From Streptomyces sp. S3(2020) (GTDB lineage: Bacteria; Actinomycetota; Actinomycetes; Streptomycetales; Streptomycetaceae): 64,000 nucleotides of DNA. Position numbers and translations under genes: made by a program. Positions 55,454-64,000 of the stretch are shown piece by piece; position 1 is the first letter of the stretch, and each line of letters starts with the position of its first letter. Location: NCBI RefSeq assembly GCF_013044505.1, contig NZ_JABERD010000003.1:96737-160736 (forward strand). Direction: 5' to 3'. The notes under the pieces are model-generated. The model did no database searches, was not told the DNA's origin, and saw only the letters and a list, made by a program, of their open reading frames with translations.

Positions 55454-56599
55454 ATGCCTGACCCCCACAGCACCAAGTACCACGTGAAGACGGCCCACCA
55501 GGACCTGCATAGCGAGCAGGGCGCCCTGCTCGGCGAGCACTCCGGCCGGTCCCGGAACCCGGTGATCAAGGTCGCCGACCTGGCCTGGCTGGAGTTCGAG
55601 AAGCCCGACCTGGACCGGGCCGAGGTCTTCGCCCGCGATTTCGGCTTCGGTATCGCCGCGCGCACCGAGCGGGAGCTGTGGCTGCGCGGCACGTTCGCAG
55701 GCTCGCCCTGCATGGTGATCCGGCGCGGTCGTACGTCCCGTTTCATCGGCCCGGCGTTTCGCGCGGCTGAGGGGGCCGATCTGGACCGGCTGGCACGGGC
55801 GACGGGGACGGACGTACGGGACGCGGACATGCCCGTCGGCGGCAAGGTCGTCAGCCTGCTCGACCCCTCGGGCTTCCCGGTGCGGGTTGTGCACTGCGGC
55901 GGGGAACTGCCCGCTCTGCCGGGGCAGCGGCCGCTGCTGCTCAACTTCGGCACCGACCACCGTCGTACGAACGCCACCCAGCGCCCGCCGCGCGAGCCGT
56001 CCCGCGTCCAGCGACTGGGGCATCTGGTGCTGGAGACAAAGGTGTTCGCGCGGGCCCTGGACTGGTACCTGGACACCCTCGGCATGATCGTGTCCGACTT
56101 CCTGTTCCTGGACGGGCAGCGCGGCCGGGGTCCGACCATGGCGTTCCTCCGCTGCGATCTGGGGAGCGTGCCGGTCGACCACCACACGCTGGCGATGCAC
56201 CTGGGACCGGGCAACGGCTATGTCCACTCGGCCTACCAGGTCACCGACCTGGACTCCATCGCGGCCGGCGGCGAGTACCTGAAGGAGCGCGGCTACAAGC
56301 GCAGTTGGGGTATCGGGCGGCACATCCACGGCAGCCAGCTCTTCGACTACTGGCGCGACCCGGACCAGCTCATGCTGGAGCACTTCGCCGACGGAGACCT
56401 GTTCTCCTGCGACCTCGAGCCCGGCTGGGCGCCCATGTCCACCAGCGGCCTCGCCCAGTGGGGTCCGCCGGCCACGCGAGACTTCCTCGGCGCCGGCCCT
56501 TCACCCAAGCGACTCCGCGAGGTCATGGAGGCGCTGCGCGACGACAGCGAACTCGACCCGGCCCGGCTGCTGGGTCTGCTGAAGGCCGCCAACTCCTGA
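55454..56599 (+). CDS. Extradiol ring-cleavage dioxygenase (type I, two-module VOC)
   Basis: A 381-residue catechol-2,3-dioxygenase-like enzyme with two VOC modules. The iron triad in the second module is His190 (QRLGHLVLE), His258 (GYVHSAYQV) and Glu309 (LMLEHF), the 2-His-1-carboxylate set of type I extradiol enzymes. It opens a catechol ring next to the diol with O2. GGAGG lies 5 nt before the ATG at 55454; the same frame continues upstream to 55322 without support. It leads a five-gene operon and is divergent from the TetR gene. It is much larger than the VOC protein of the other module (217 residues). Confidence 0.88.
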   Translation: MPDPHSTKYHVKTAHQDLHSEQGALLGEHSGRSRNPVIKVADLAWLEFEKPDLDRAEVFARDFGFGIAARTERELWLRGTFAGSPCMVIRRGRTSRFIGPAFRAAEGADLDRLARATGTDVRDADMPVGGKVVSLLDPSGFPVRVVHCGGELPALPGQRPLLLNFGTDHRRTNATQRPPREPSRVQRLGHLVLETKVFARALDWYLDTLGMIVSDFLFLDGQRGRGPTMAFLRCDLGSVPVDHHTLAMHLGPGNGYVHSAYQVTDLDSIAAGGEYLKERGYKRSWGIGRHIHGSQLFDYWRDPDQLMLEHFADGDLFSCDLEPGWAPMSTSGLAQWGPPATRDFLGAGPSPKRLREVMEALRDDSELDPARLLGLLKAANS

Positions 56600-56644
56600 C
56601 CCGCTCAACCTCTGCCCCCTCAACCTCTCCGTAAAGGCAACAAC

Positions 56645-57583
56645 ATGAGTAACAACGTACTGCGCACCGCGGACGGCTGGTGGGTCGTCCGCGGCGACCG
56701 CGCCATCCCCGTCGACACCAAGGCCACCACCACCGCTGAGCTGATCGCCGACCGTGCCGCCGTACGCGAGGCCGCCGACTCCGGCGAGCTCGGCATGCCC
56801 GTCGCCGGCCTCGTCGCGCTGTCCCCGGTCACCACCCCGTGCCGCGTGGTCGCCCAGATGGTCAACTACCGCAGCCACGCCCGTGACTCGGGCTTCACCG
56901 GCGAGATCCCGCCCGCCTTCTTCCGCAAGGCGTCGGGCTCCATCAGCGGCCCGGAGGACACCATCGTTCGGCCCTCGCACGTGAAGCTTCTGGACTACGA
57001 GATCGAACTCGGCCTGGTCTTGGGCGCACCGCTGCCCGTCGGCACCGTCGTGACCGAGCAGGACCTGCCCTCGTACGTCGCCGGACTGGTCCTCACCAAC
57101 GATGTCAGCGCCCGCGAGGTCCAGCTGACCAAGACGCAGTTCTATGAGAGCAAGTCGTACCCGACCTTCACACCCACCGGGCCTTTCCTCGCCCTGCTGG
57201 AGCCGGAGGACTTCGCCCACCTGCTGAACCTGCGGCTGAAGCTGAGCGTCAACGGCGACCTGCGCCAGGACCGCACCCTCGCCGACATGATCGTCCGACC
57301 CGCCGAGGCTCTGACCCTGCTGTCCCGGTTCCAGGCCCTCGACCCGGGCGACCTGCTCCTGACCGGTACCCCTGGTGGTACGGCGCTGAAGGCCCCGCCC
57401 AAGCCGGTGGAGAAGATCGCCGCGCTGTTGCCGCCCGCGGTGAAGTGGAAGGCGTTCTTCAGGAGCCAGGCCCGCAACCCGCACTACCTGCACGCGGGCG
57501 ACCTGATCACCGCGACCATCACCACCCCGGACGGGCGGATCGATCTCGGCGAGCAGCGAACCGCAGTCGCGGACGCCAAGTAA
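56645..57583 (+). CDS. Fumarylacetoacetate hydrolase family protein
   Basis: A 312-residue FAH-family enzyme. Metal ligands are in KLLDYEIELGLVLG and VLTNDVSAREVQLTKTQ, and the fold motif GDLLLTGTPGGTA is near the end. It should hydrolyse the ring-cleavage product from the upstream dioxygenase. It resembles the 49220 gene along its whole length, including the unusual C-terminal region that follows the TGTP motif, suggesting that the two modules share an ancestor. It starts 45 nt after the dioxygenase gene. Confidence 0.92.
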   Translation: MSNNVLRTADGWWVVRGDRAIPVDTKATTTAELIADRAAVREAADSGELGMPVAGLVALSPVTTPCRVVAQMVNYRSHARDSGFTGEIPPAFFRKASGSISGPEDTIVRPSHVKLLDYEIELGLVLGAPLPVGTVVTEQDLPSYVAGLVLTNDVSAREVQLTKTQFYESKSYPTFTPTGPFLALLEPEDFAHLLNLRLKLSVNGDLRQDRTLADMIVRPAEALTLLSRFQALDPGDLLLTGTPGGTALKAPPKPVEKIAALLPPAVKWKAFFRSQARNPHYLHAGDLITATITTPDGRIDLGEQRTAVADAK

Positions 57584-57611
57584 GCCAAGTGACCGGAGAA
57601 GTGAGCCGCGC

Positions 57612-59276
57612 ATGAAGTCGAATGAGGTCGCCCCGGACAGTGCTGCCCGGACGGCGCCGGTGGTCATCGTCGGGGCGGGCCCGGTCGGTGTCACCGCCGC
57701 CATCCTGCTCGCCCAGCGTGGGGTGCGCAGCATCCTGCTGGAGCGGCACCGGGACGTCTACCCGCTGCCGCGCGCCGTGGCCATGGACGACGAGGTCCGC
57801 CGGATCCTCCAGGCCGTCGGCATCCATGAGGAGTTCACCGCAATCGCCCGCCCGGCCAACGGTCTGAGGCTGCTGGACGCCCGGCACCGGGTGATGGCCG
57901 AGTTCCGCAGGGACGATCCGAACGGCTACCACGGCTTTCCGCAGACCACCCTCTTCGACCAGCCCGAACTGGAACGGCTGCTGCGTGCCGCCCTCGACCG
58001 CCATCCCGAGTGCGATCTGCGGGGTGGAGTCGAGGTTGTCTCCGTCGAGCAGGAGGAACTCGCAGACGGTCTGGGCCGGGTGCGGGTAACGCTGCGTGAC
58101 GAGGCCACGGACGTGGTGGAGCACGTGTGGGCGGACGCCGTCCTGGGCTGCGACGGTGCGGGCAGCCTCACCCGGGATGCGATCGGCGCCGCGTGGGAGG
58201 ACCTGAACTTCGAGGAGGAGTGGACGGTCCTCGACGCGCGTACCAGCCTGCCGGTGCGTACCTGGGAAGGAGTCGACCAGGTCTGCGACCCGGACCGCCC
58301 GGGAACCTTCATGCGGATCGGCAAGGACCGCTACCGCTGGGAGTTCCGGCTCGGGGTGGCCTCCGAGGACCTGCGAGAACTGGTGGCTCCCTGGGTGGAC
58401 GTCCCGGCCGACGGTGACGGCTTCGAGGTGATACGGCAGGCGCGGTACACCTTCAGGGCCCGCATCGCCGACCGCTGGCGCCGGGGCCGGGTCTTCCTCC
58501 TCGGCGACGCCGCGCACCTGACCCCGCCGTTCATCGGGCAGGGCCTGTGCTCGGGGCTGCGGGACGCCCACAACCTTTCCTGGAAGCTGGCCCGGGTGCT
58601 GGAACAGGGCGCGGACGACCGCCTGCTCGACTCCTACGAGAGCGAACGCAAGCCCCACGCCCGGCACATGATCCGCCTGGCGGTCGCGATGGGCTGGGCG
58701 ATGACCGGCGGACAGGACCGGGCCGCCGCCCTACGGCGCACCGCGCTCGGTGTGGTCTGCCGCATCCCCGCGATCACCTCGTACGCCGCCGGGCACGGTC
58801 TCGGCCCGGCTCTGCCGCGCGGCCCCCTGGCGTACGACGGCCGTCGCCTCACCGGCCGCCGCCTGGCGGGCACCCTCGTTCCCCAGCCACGGGTGACGAC
58901 GGGCAGCGGGAGCGTCCGTCTCGACGACGTGCTCGGTGACTCCTTCGCGGTCCTGGCGGCCGTACCGCCCGCTCCGGCCATGCGCGCCGTGGCGCAGGCG
59001 CTGGGCGCCCGCGTCCTCCACCTGACCTCCTTCGACGATGCTGCCCACGGGGACATGGCGGTCATCGACGACGGGAGCCTCGCCGCCTGGCTGCGCGCCG
59101 GCCGGGCGGACGCTGTTCTGCTGCGTCCCGACCGTGTGGTGATGAGCACCGTTCCCACGGGCGGGAGCGGGTTCACCGGTACGTCCGCCTGGGCGCCACT
59201 GCTGCACACGTCCCGTCGGTTCCTTCCCGCCCGACAGCCCACCCCCGCACCTTCGTTGAGGAGCACCCTGCGATGA
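57612..59276 (+). CDS. FAD-dependent aromatic hydroxylase (MhpA-like)
   Basis: A 554-residue flavoprotein monooxygenase. The FAD motif is VVIVGAGPVGVTAAILLAQR, with DAVLGCDGAGSLTRDAIG and FLLGDAAHLTPPFIGQGLCS further on, the pattern of 3-(3-hydroxyphenyl)propionate hydroxylase (MhpA) relatives. It hydroxylates a phenolic acid to make the catechol for the upstream dioxygenase. The C-terminal part has a degenerate thioredoxin-like segment. Its stop overlaps the start of the ligase gene by 4 nt (ATGA). The precise substrate cannot be read from sequence. Confidence 0.92.
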   Translation: MKSNEVAPDSAARTAPVVIVGAGPVGVTAAILLAQRGVRSILLERHRDVYPLPRAVAMDDEVRRILQAVGIHEEFTAIARPANGLRLLDARHRVMAEFRRDDPNGYHGFPQTTLFDQPELERLLRAALDRHPECDLRGGVEVVSVEQEELADGLGRVRVTLRDEATDVVEHVWADAVLGCDGAGSLTRDAIGAAWEDLNFEEEWTVLDARTSLPVRTWEGVDQVCDPDRPGTFMRIGKDRYRWEFRLGVASEDLRELVAPWVDVPADGDGFEVIRQARYTFRARIADRWRRGRVFLLGDAAHLTPPFIGQGLCSGLRDAHNLSWKLARVLEQGADDRLLDSYESERKPHARHMIRLAVAMGWAMTGGQDRAAALRRTALGVVCRIPAITSYAAGHGLGPALPRGPLAYDGRRLTGRRLAGTLVPQPRVTTGSGSVRLDDVLGDSFAVLAAVPPAPAMRAVAQALGARVLHLTSFDDAAHGDMAVIDDGSLAAWLRAGRADAVLLRPDRVVMSTVPTGGSGFTGTSAWAPLLHTSRRFLPARQPTPAPSLRSTLR

Positions 59277-61315
59277 CCACGACGAACTCTCAGCCCTTCT
59301 GGACGCCGGATCCCGTCACCGCCGCCGGCAGCCGCATAGTGGACTTCGGGCACTGGCTCGTCCGCTACCGCGACGAGGCCGCCGTGGGCGTAGACCCGAC
59401 CGACTACGAGGCCCTGTATCGCTGGTCCGTCACCGACCTCGAAGGCTTCTGGAGCGCGGTGTGGGAGTACTTCGCCGTCGACGCGGAGACCCCGTACGAG
59501 CAGGTGCTCGCCGAGGAGACCATGCCCGGAGCCCGCTGGTTCACCGGCGCCACGCTCAACTACGCCCACCACGCCCTGCGGAACCTGCGCGCCGACCACC
59601 CCGCGATCACCGCGCTGGACGAGACCGGCAACGGCTACGAGGTGACCGGCGGCCAGCTGCGCGCCCAGGTCGCCTCCGTCGCCGCCACCCTGAGCGACCT
59701 GGGCGTCGCCAAGGGCGACCGGGTCGTCGGGTACCTGCCCAACACCCCGCACGCGATCGTCGCGTTCCTGGCCGCCGCGAGCCTCGGCGCGGTGTGGTCG
59801 GTCTGCGGGCAGGACTACGCCCCGAAGGCCGCAGCCGACCGCTTCGGCCAACTGGAGCCGACGGTGTTGGTGGCGGCGGACGGCTACCTGTTCAACGACA
59901 CCACGCACGACCGCCGCGACGCCACCCTCGAACTGGCCCGCGCTCTTCCCACCCTGAAGGCCACCCTGCTGGTCGGACACGTGGGCCTGCCTTGGCCGTC
60001 GCAGACTTACCCGTCGACGGTCGTTTCGTGGGAGGACGCCGCGACCCGTGACGAGGAACTGCGCTGCACCCCGGTGCCGTTCGACCACCCGCTGTGGGTC
60101 CTGTTCTCCTCCGGTACCACAGGTCTGCCCAAGGGCATCGTGCATGGCCACGGCGGCGTCCTGCTCGAACACCTCAAGACCCTGGGTCTGCACTCCGACC
60201 TCGCCCGCGGTGACCGCCTGCTGTGGTACACCACCACTCACTGGATGATGTGGAACCTGGTCGTCTCCACCCTGCTCACCGGAGCCACGACCTGCACATA
60301 CGACGGCAGTCCGGCCCCCTTCGCCCGCCCCGACATCCTGTGGGAACTGGCCTCGCGCCACCGCGTCACCGTCTTCGGCACCAGCCCCCAATACCTCCTC
60401 GCCATGGACAAGTTCGGCATCGACCCCTCCGCGCACGACCTGTCGGCCATCCGCGCCATGGGCTGCACCGGCTCCGCCCTGCCCGCCTCCGCCTACCCCT
60501 GGGTGCGCGACCACGTCGGCGCGCACGTCCAGCTCACCTCCACCAGCGGCGGAACCGATGTCGCCTCCGGCTTCGCGGGCAGTTCCGCCACGACCCCGGT
60601 CTGGGCGGGCGAGCTGTCCGCGCCCAATCTCGGCGTGGCGCTCGCGGCGTACGACAGCGAGGGCACGCCGGTCTTCGACCGGGTCGGCGAACTGGTCGTC
60701 ACCCGTCCCATGCCGTCGATGCCGCTGTACTTCTGGAACGATCCCGACGGCACCCGCTACCGGGCCGCGTATTTCACCACGTATCCCGGCGTGTGGCGGC
60801 ACGGCGACTGGATCACGCTCACCTCGCACGGCTCGGTGATCGTACACGGCCGTTCCGACAGCACGCTGAACCGCCACGGTGTCCGGCTGGGCAGCGGAGA
60901 CATCCACGACGCCGTGGAGAAACTCCCGGAGATCGCCGAAGCGCTGGTCATCGGCGCGGAGGAGCCGGACGGCGGGTACTGGATGCCCCTGTTTGTGGTC
61001 CTCGCCGAGGGAGCTGTGCTTGACGACGCGCTGCGCGAGCGCATCCGTGACGCCGTCCGCACCGGCGTCTCACCCCGCCACGTCCCCGACGAGATCCTCG
61101 CCGTACCCGGCATCCCTCACACCCGCACCGGCAAAAAGCTCGAAGTCCCGGTCAAACGGCTGCTCCAGGGCGCGCCCCTCGCCCAGGTCGTCAGCCCCGG
61201 ATCGGTCGACAACCCCGACCTGATCGACTACTTCGCCCGTCTGGGCGCCGAGCGGCGGGCCGCGCAGAACCTCCACACAGACAGCACGTCGACAACCCCC
61301 GGGAACACCTCATGA
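59273..61315 (+). CDS. Acetoacetyl-CoA synthetase-like acyl-CoA ligase
   Basis: A 680-residue adenylate-forming ligase. It has the N-terminal ACAS-type domain (FWSAVWEYFAVDAETPYEQV), the AMP/phosphate loop SSGTTGLPKGIVHGHGG, TSTSGGTDVASGFAG and the C-terminal catalytic Lys region RTGKKLEVPVKRLL. This layout matches acetoacetate-CoA ligase, which activates acetoacetate with ATP and CoA. Since FAH-type cleavage of homogentisate-like intermediates yields acetoacetate, it fits as the last step of the operon. A related 3-oxoacid or aromatic-acid substrate is also possible. It overlaps both neighbours by 4 nt (ATGA). Confidence 0.9.
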   Translation: MTTTNSQPFWTPDPVTAAGSRIVDFGHWLVRYRDEAAVGVDPTDYEALYRWSVTDLEGFWSAVWEYFAVDAETPYEQVLAEETMPGARWFTGATLNYAHHALRNLRADHPAITALDETGNGYEVTGGQLRAQVASVAATLSDLGVAKGDRVVGYLPNTPHAIVAFLAAASLGAVWSVCGQDYAPKAAADRFGQLEPTVLVAADGYLFNDTTHDRRDATLELARALPTLKATLLVGHVGLPWPSQTYPSTVVSWEDAATRDEELRCTPVPFDHPLWVLFSSGTTGLPKGIVHGHGGVLLEHLKTLGLHSDLARGDRLLWYTTTHWMMWNLVVSTLLTGATTCTYDGSPAPFARPDILWELASRHRVTVFGTSPQYLLAMDKFGIDPSAHDLSAIRAMGCTGSALPASAYPWVRDHVGAHVQLTSTSGGTDVASGFAGSSATTPVWAGELSAPNLGVALAAYDSEGTPVFDRVGELVVTRPMPSMPLYFWNDPDGTRYRAAYFTTYPGVWRHGDWITLTSHGSVIVHGRSDSTLNRHGVRLGSGDIHDAVEKLPEIAEALVIGAEEPDGGYWMPLFVVLAEGAVLDDALRERIRDAVRTGVSPRHVPDEILAVPGIPHTRTGKKLEVPVKRLLQGAPLAQVVSPGSVDNPDLIDYFARLGAERRAAQNLHTDSTSTTPGNTS

Positions 61316-61656
61316 TCCTCACCGTGCCTCTCGCCTGCCTCATCGCCCTGGTCTTCGGGGCGCTCGGACTGGCCAAGGCGTTGGCCGTGCCGAAGATGCG
61401 CGAGCTGGCTGCCGAGGCCGGCTTCTCCGTCGGCGCCTACCGCCGCGTCGGCCTGCTGGAGCTGGCGGGAGTCGCCGGTGTGGCGCTCGGCCCGGCCGTT
61501 CCGCCGCTCGGCGGCCTCGCCGGGGCTGGGCTTCTCCTGCTGCTCGTCGGTGCCGCGGTCGTACACCTGCGCAAGGGCGACCCGGTTGCCAGACTCGCAC
61601 CCGCTGTGGTGTGCGCTGTGCTGGTCGTGGGGTATCTCGTGGCCTTGTTCGGCTGA
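61312..61656 (+). CDS. DoxX-like small membrane protein
   Basis: A 114-residue protein with four hydrophobic segments (starting LTVPLACLIALVFGALGLAK) and the DoxX-like motif FSVGAYRRVGLLELAGVAGV. The function of this family is not settled; members are often next to oxidoreductases. It is coupled to the ligase by an ATGA overlap and ends the operon. A link to electron transfer or to membrane handling of aromatics is guesswork. Confidence 0.8.
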   Translation: MILTVPLACLIALVFGALGLAKALAVPKMRELAAEAGFSVGAYRRVGLLELAGVAGVALGPAVPPLGGLAGAGLLLLLVGAAVVHLRKGDPVARLAPAVVCAVLVVGYLVALFG

Positions 61657-61663
61657 GGACTGA

Positions 61664-61685
61664 CCGCCCCTGCGCCGCGGGGCGG
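61664..61685 (+). terminator. Short GC hairpin after the aromatic operon
   Basis: Arms CCGCCCC (61664-61670) and GGGGCGG (61679-61685) with an 8-nt loop, 8 nt after the DoxX-like stop. A modest candidate between convergent genes. Confidence 0.5.
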
Positions 61686-61867
61686 CGTCGGGCTCCCCCT
61701 CCGGCGCCGTCCCGCCCTTTCAAGTACAGAACCACCGAAGAGTACTCTCGGCTTCCTGTTGGCCGAATGGGCGCCGACAAGGCCGTCGGCCTGAACGGCC
61801 GCCCCGCTGTCTCGCGAAGAAGCCAAGCGCGGCAGGTCAGATGAATTGCCGAGGTCAGACACCAAGC

Positions 61868-64000
61868 TCAGCAATGCCGTACCTCGTGGACCACGTAGTC
61901 GGGGACGTCCACCTCGACCTCGACGGTCGGCGGTGCTGTCACGTCCAGTGCGATGCCGGAGTCCGTCCGCCGCCAGGCCACAGTTATCCGTCCGCGCGGC
62001 GACAGGAATGTCTCCTCGATCCAGTCGACGGATCCCAGGAACGTCGGCGCGACCTTGACCCGGGCCCAGCCCACCGAGTCGTTCCGCTGCCTCAGGCCGA
62101 CGACATCGCCCAGCAGCCACTCGCCGATCACGCCGAGCATGAAGTGGTTCTGCGAGGCCTGCCCCTGGGGTGCTCGGGGTCCGGTCCAGGATTCCGTGAG
62201 CGCAGTTGCCCCGGAGGCGACCTGGTGCCCGTAACCCGGGGCGTCGACGCGTCGGATCAGACGGTCGATCAGATCGCTGCGGCCGGACTCGCTCAGGGCC
62301 CGCAGGAAGTGCGGGAGGGAGTTCTCGCCGACAGTGAGGGCTCCGCCGTCCGTGGCGATACGCGCGACGAGCGCGTCTGCCGCCGCCCGGCGGGCGTCCC
62401 CGTCGGCGGCGAGTAGCCACCCGAAGGCCCAGCTCGCCTGGCTCCCGGAGCCCCAGCGACCGCCGCGGACGTAGGCGTCGACGATGCGCGACCGGACGCT
62501 GCGCGCCTCCTCCTCGTATCGTCGGCTCGCGTCCGAGTCGCCCAGCACGCGGGCGGTCGAGGCCGCGGTGAGCAGTGACTCCCACCATCCCGCGCTGGCG
62601 ACGAGCCCGCGCGGGGTGGTGTCGTCGAGTTCGATCCAGTCACCCAGGCCGTGGTCCAGGAGCCCGTCAACGGACCGGCCCCGCAGATAGTCCAGGTAGC
62701 GTCCGACGGCAGGCCAGGCCCTGCGCAGTGCCGCCGGGTCTCCGGTGTGCCGGTACAGGCGCCAGGGGACCTCGATCAGCGCGCGGCCCCAGTTCGGGTC
62801 GTCGCGGAACGCGGTCTGGTCGTCCTTGTGCTTGTCGTAGTCGAAGACCACGAGTTCGGGCACCGTGCTGGGCACCATGCCGTCGGCGGCCTGTGCCTCC
62901 AGCATCAGGTCGACGGTCTCGCGCAGGTGGGCGGCCACGTCGTAGCCGCGCACCAAGGGCTCGAAGCAGAGGTAGTCCTGTTCGAGCCAGCCCAGCTTCT
63001 CGCGGTGCGGGCAGTCCGTGAAGACGGAGTACATGTTGCTCTGGATGGCGCGGTCGATCATCGAGTGCAGGCGGTTGACGAACGGGTCCGAGCTGCGCAG
63101 GGCACCGACCCTGGTGTTGTCGGTACGCATGACCTCGAAGGCAAGCGCGGTGTCGGGCTCCTGGGGGCTGAGTCCGCTAACCTCCCAGTAGCGGGCGCCG
63201 TGGTAGACGAAGGAAGGGTGCCAGGCCGCCGCGGTCCCGGCCGGGGTCACCCGGTCCCGGATGGGGGTGCCCGTGGAGGTCTGGCTGATCGCGCCGTCCG
63301 CGTCGAGGAGTTCTGCGGGGCGGAGGGTGACGGCTTGTCCGGGTTGCGCTGCGGAGAGCGTCAGCACCGGTCGGCCGGCGGCGTTGACGCGGAAGTCGAA
63401 CAGTCGGCTGCCGTCGGCTCGGTGCGTGACGGTGGCCGGAGTCAGGCGGTCCACGACCCGGATCGGCGGCGCGGCGCGCCACCGGATGGTGAAGGGGCGG
63501 GGGATCGGAGCAGCGCGGGTCCACGGAGTCACGGTGTCTTCGGCCCAGCCCTCGCCCGCGTACCAGTGCGCGACGACGGTAGGGCCGAGCCGGGCTTCCC
63601 AGGTGCTGTCGGTGACGACGTCCACGGTGCGGTGGTCGGCGGTCTCCACGAGGAGTCGGGCCGCGACCCAGGGCTGCCGGTAGCTGGTGAACTTGGTGTA
63701 GCGGTCGGCCAGGCGCGGGACCCACGACACTCCGCCGCCGAGCCGGATGGCGATCTCGTTGGCGCCGGGCCGTAGCAGGGACGTCACATCCCGCACGATC
63801 GCGGGGACGGGTCCGCCGGGCGTTCCGTATCCGGGGTCGAGCGCCGATCCGAGTGCGGGGGTTCCGCCGATGTCGACCGTGGCGACGCCTTCGACGGCGA
63901 GCGCGAGCCGGGCACGCACAGGCGCCGCCGTGAGTTCGAAGGTGTACCGCAGTTCCGGCAGGGGCAGGTCCGGCTGCTCGGGGGCGAGCCAGTCGGGGTG
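61868..64000 (-). CDS. GH78 alpha-L-rhamnosidase, C-terminal part, 5' end outside window
   Basis: The frame is open from the window end down to a TGA at 61868-61870, about 710 residues. The barrel has the classic GH78 motif FTDCPHREKLGWLEQ, then DDPNWGRALIEVPWRLY and TESWTGPRAPQGQASQNHFM, with a C-terminal beta-sandwich (SPRGRITVAWRRTDSGIALD). The visible N-terminal part is the carbohydrate-binding beta domain typical of full-length GH78 proteins (900-1100 residues). It removes L-rhamnose from plant glycosides or pectin fragments. It differs from the 39911 enzyme in the catalytic loop, which here is the standard form. Whether it is secreted cannot be seen because the start is missing. Confidence 0.92.
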   Translation of the reverse strand, partial: HPDWLAPEQPDLPLPELRYTFELTAAPVRARLALAVEGVATVDIGGTPALGSALDPGYGTPGGPVPAIVRDVTSLLRPGANEIAIRLGGGVSWVPRLADRYTKFTSYRQPWVAARLLVETADHRTVDVVTDSTWEARLGPTVVAHWYAGEGWAEDTVTPWTRAAPIPRPFTIRWRAAPPIRVVDRLTPATVTHRADGSRLFDFRVNAAGRPVLTLSAAQPGQAVTLRPAELLDADGAISQTSTGTPIRDRVTPAGTAAAWHPSFVYHGARYWEVSGLSPQEPDTALAFEVMRTDNTRVGALRSSDPFVNRLHSMIDRAIQSNMYSVFTDCPHREKLGWLEQDYLCFEPLVRGYDVAAHLRETVDLMLEAQAADGMVPSTVPELVVFDYDKHKDDQTAFRDDPNWGRALIEVPWRLYRHTGDPAALRRAWPAVGRYLDYLRGRSVDGLLDHGLGDWIELDDTTPRGLVASAGWWESLLTAASTARVLGDSDASRRYEEEARSVRSRIVDAYVRGGRWGSGSQASWAFGWLLAADGDARRAAADALVARIATDGGALTVGENSLPHFLRALSESGRSDLIDRLIRRVDAPGYGHQVASGATALTESWTGPRAPQGQASQNHFMLGVIGEWLLGDVVGLRQRNDSVGWARVKVAPTFLGSVDWIEETFLSPRGRITVAWRRTDSGIALDVTAPPTVEVEVDVPDYVVHEVRHC

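Overview
The window looks like chromosomal DNA of a high-GC actinomycete, most likely Streptomyces or a close relative. The base composition is strongly GC-rich with G/C at third codon positions. GTG starts are common, Sec and Tat signal peptides have the usual actinobacterial form, and sugar-utilisation genes sit beside LacI, TetR and GntR regulators. No tRNA, rRNA, CRISPR array, phage gene or intact insertion sequence was seen. It reads as an accessory catabolic region for plant material.

Region 1 (1-14780) is a set of mostly cytoplasmic glycoside hydrolases: the end of a GH2 enzyme, a six-hairpin (GH65-like) protein, GH1, GH3 and GH43. With them are a TetR and a LacI regulator, an MFS exporter and an aldo/keto reductase. 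A GH3 start fragment lies next to the LacI operator array at 6886-6962.

Region 2 (14781-36743) is an inositol-type regulon. A six-gene operon (15783-23072) has iolD and iolE together with an HpcH/HpaI aldolase, a 2-hydroxyacid dehydrogenase, a Gfo/Idh/MocA dehydrogenase and an aldehyde dehydrogenase. A lone TIM-barrel isomerase follows. An iolA-gntR pair on the minus strand is preceded by wrecked iolB and iolC/aldolase remnants. A sugar ABC importer with iolG comes next. A minus-strand operon led by a phytanoyl-CoA-dioxygenase-like enzyme (with an SDR and two more Gfo/Idh/MocA enzymes) then diverges from a LacI regulator. A recurring box, TGATGG-N6-GAT(G/T), occurs five times in four of these promoter regions and may be the operator that joins them.

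Region 3 (36934-46400) is a LacI-controlled set of secreted enzymes suited to rhamnogalacturonan/pectin: a GH39-like enzyme, GH78 alpha-L-rhamnosidase, GH53 galactanase and a PL9-type pectate lyase. A tiny secreted peptide gene follows on the minus strand.

Region 4 (46699-61656) holds two parallel aromatic ring-cleavage modules. Each has a flavoprotein hydroxylase, a VOC-type dioxygenase and a fumarylacetoacetate-hydrolase-family enzyme. The minus-strand module adds an AceE/transketolase-like TPP enzyme and a PucR-type regulator. The plus-strand module adds an acetoacetyl-CoA synthetase-like ligase, a DoxX-like membrane protein and a divergent TetR regulator. The window ends inside a second GH78 gene on the minus strand.

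Taken together: secreted enzymes open pectin and arabinogalactan, intracellular glycosidases finish the oligosaccharides, the inositol regulon handles cyclitols, and the ring-cleavage modules handle plant phenolics. The links between modules are inference from gene content. The gene families themselves are read from motifs.
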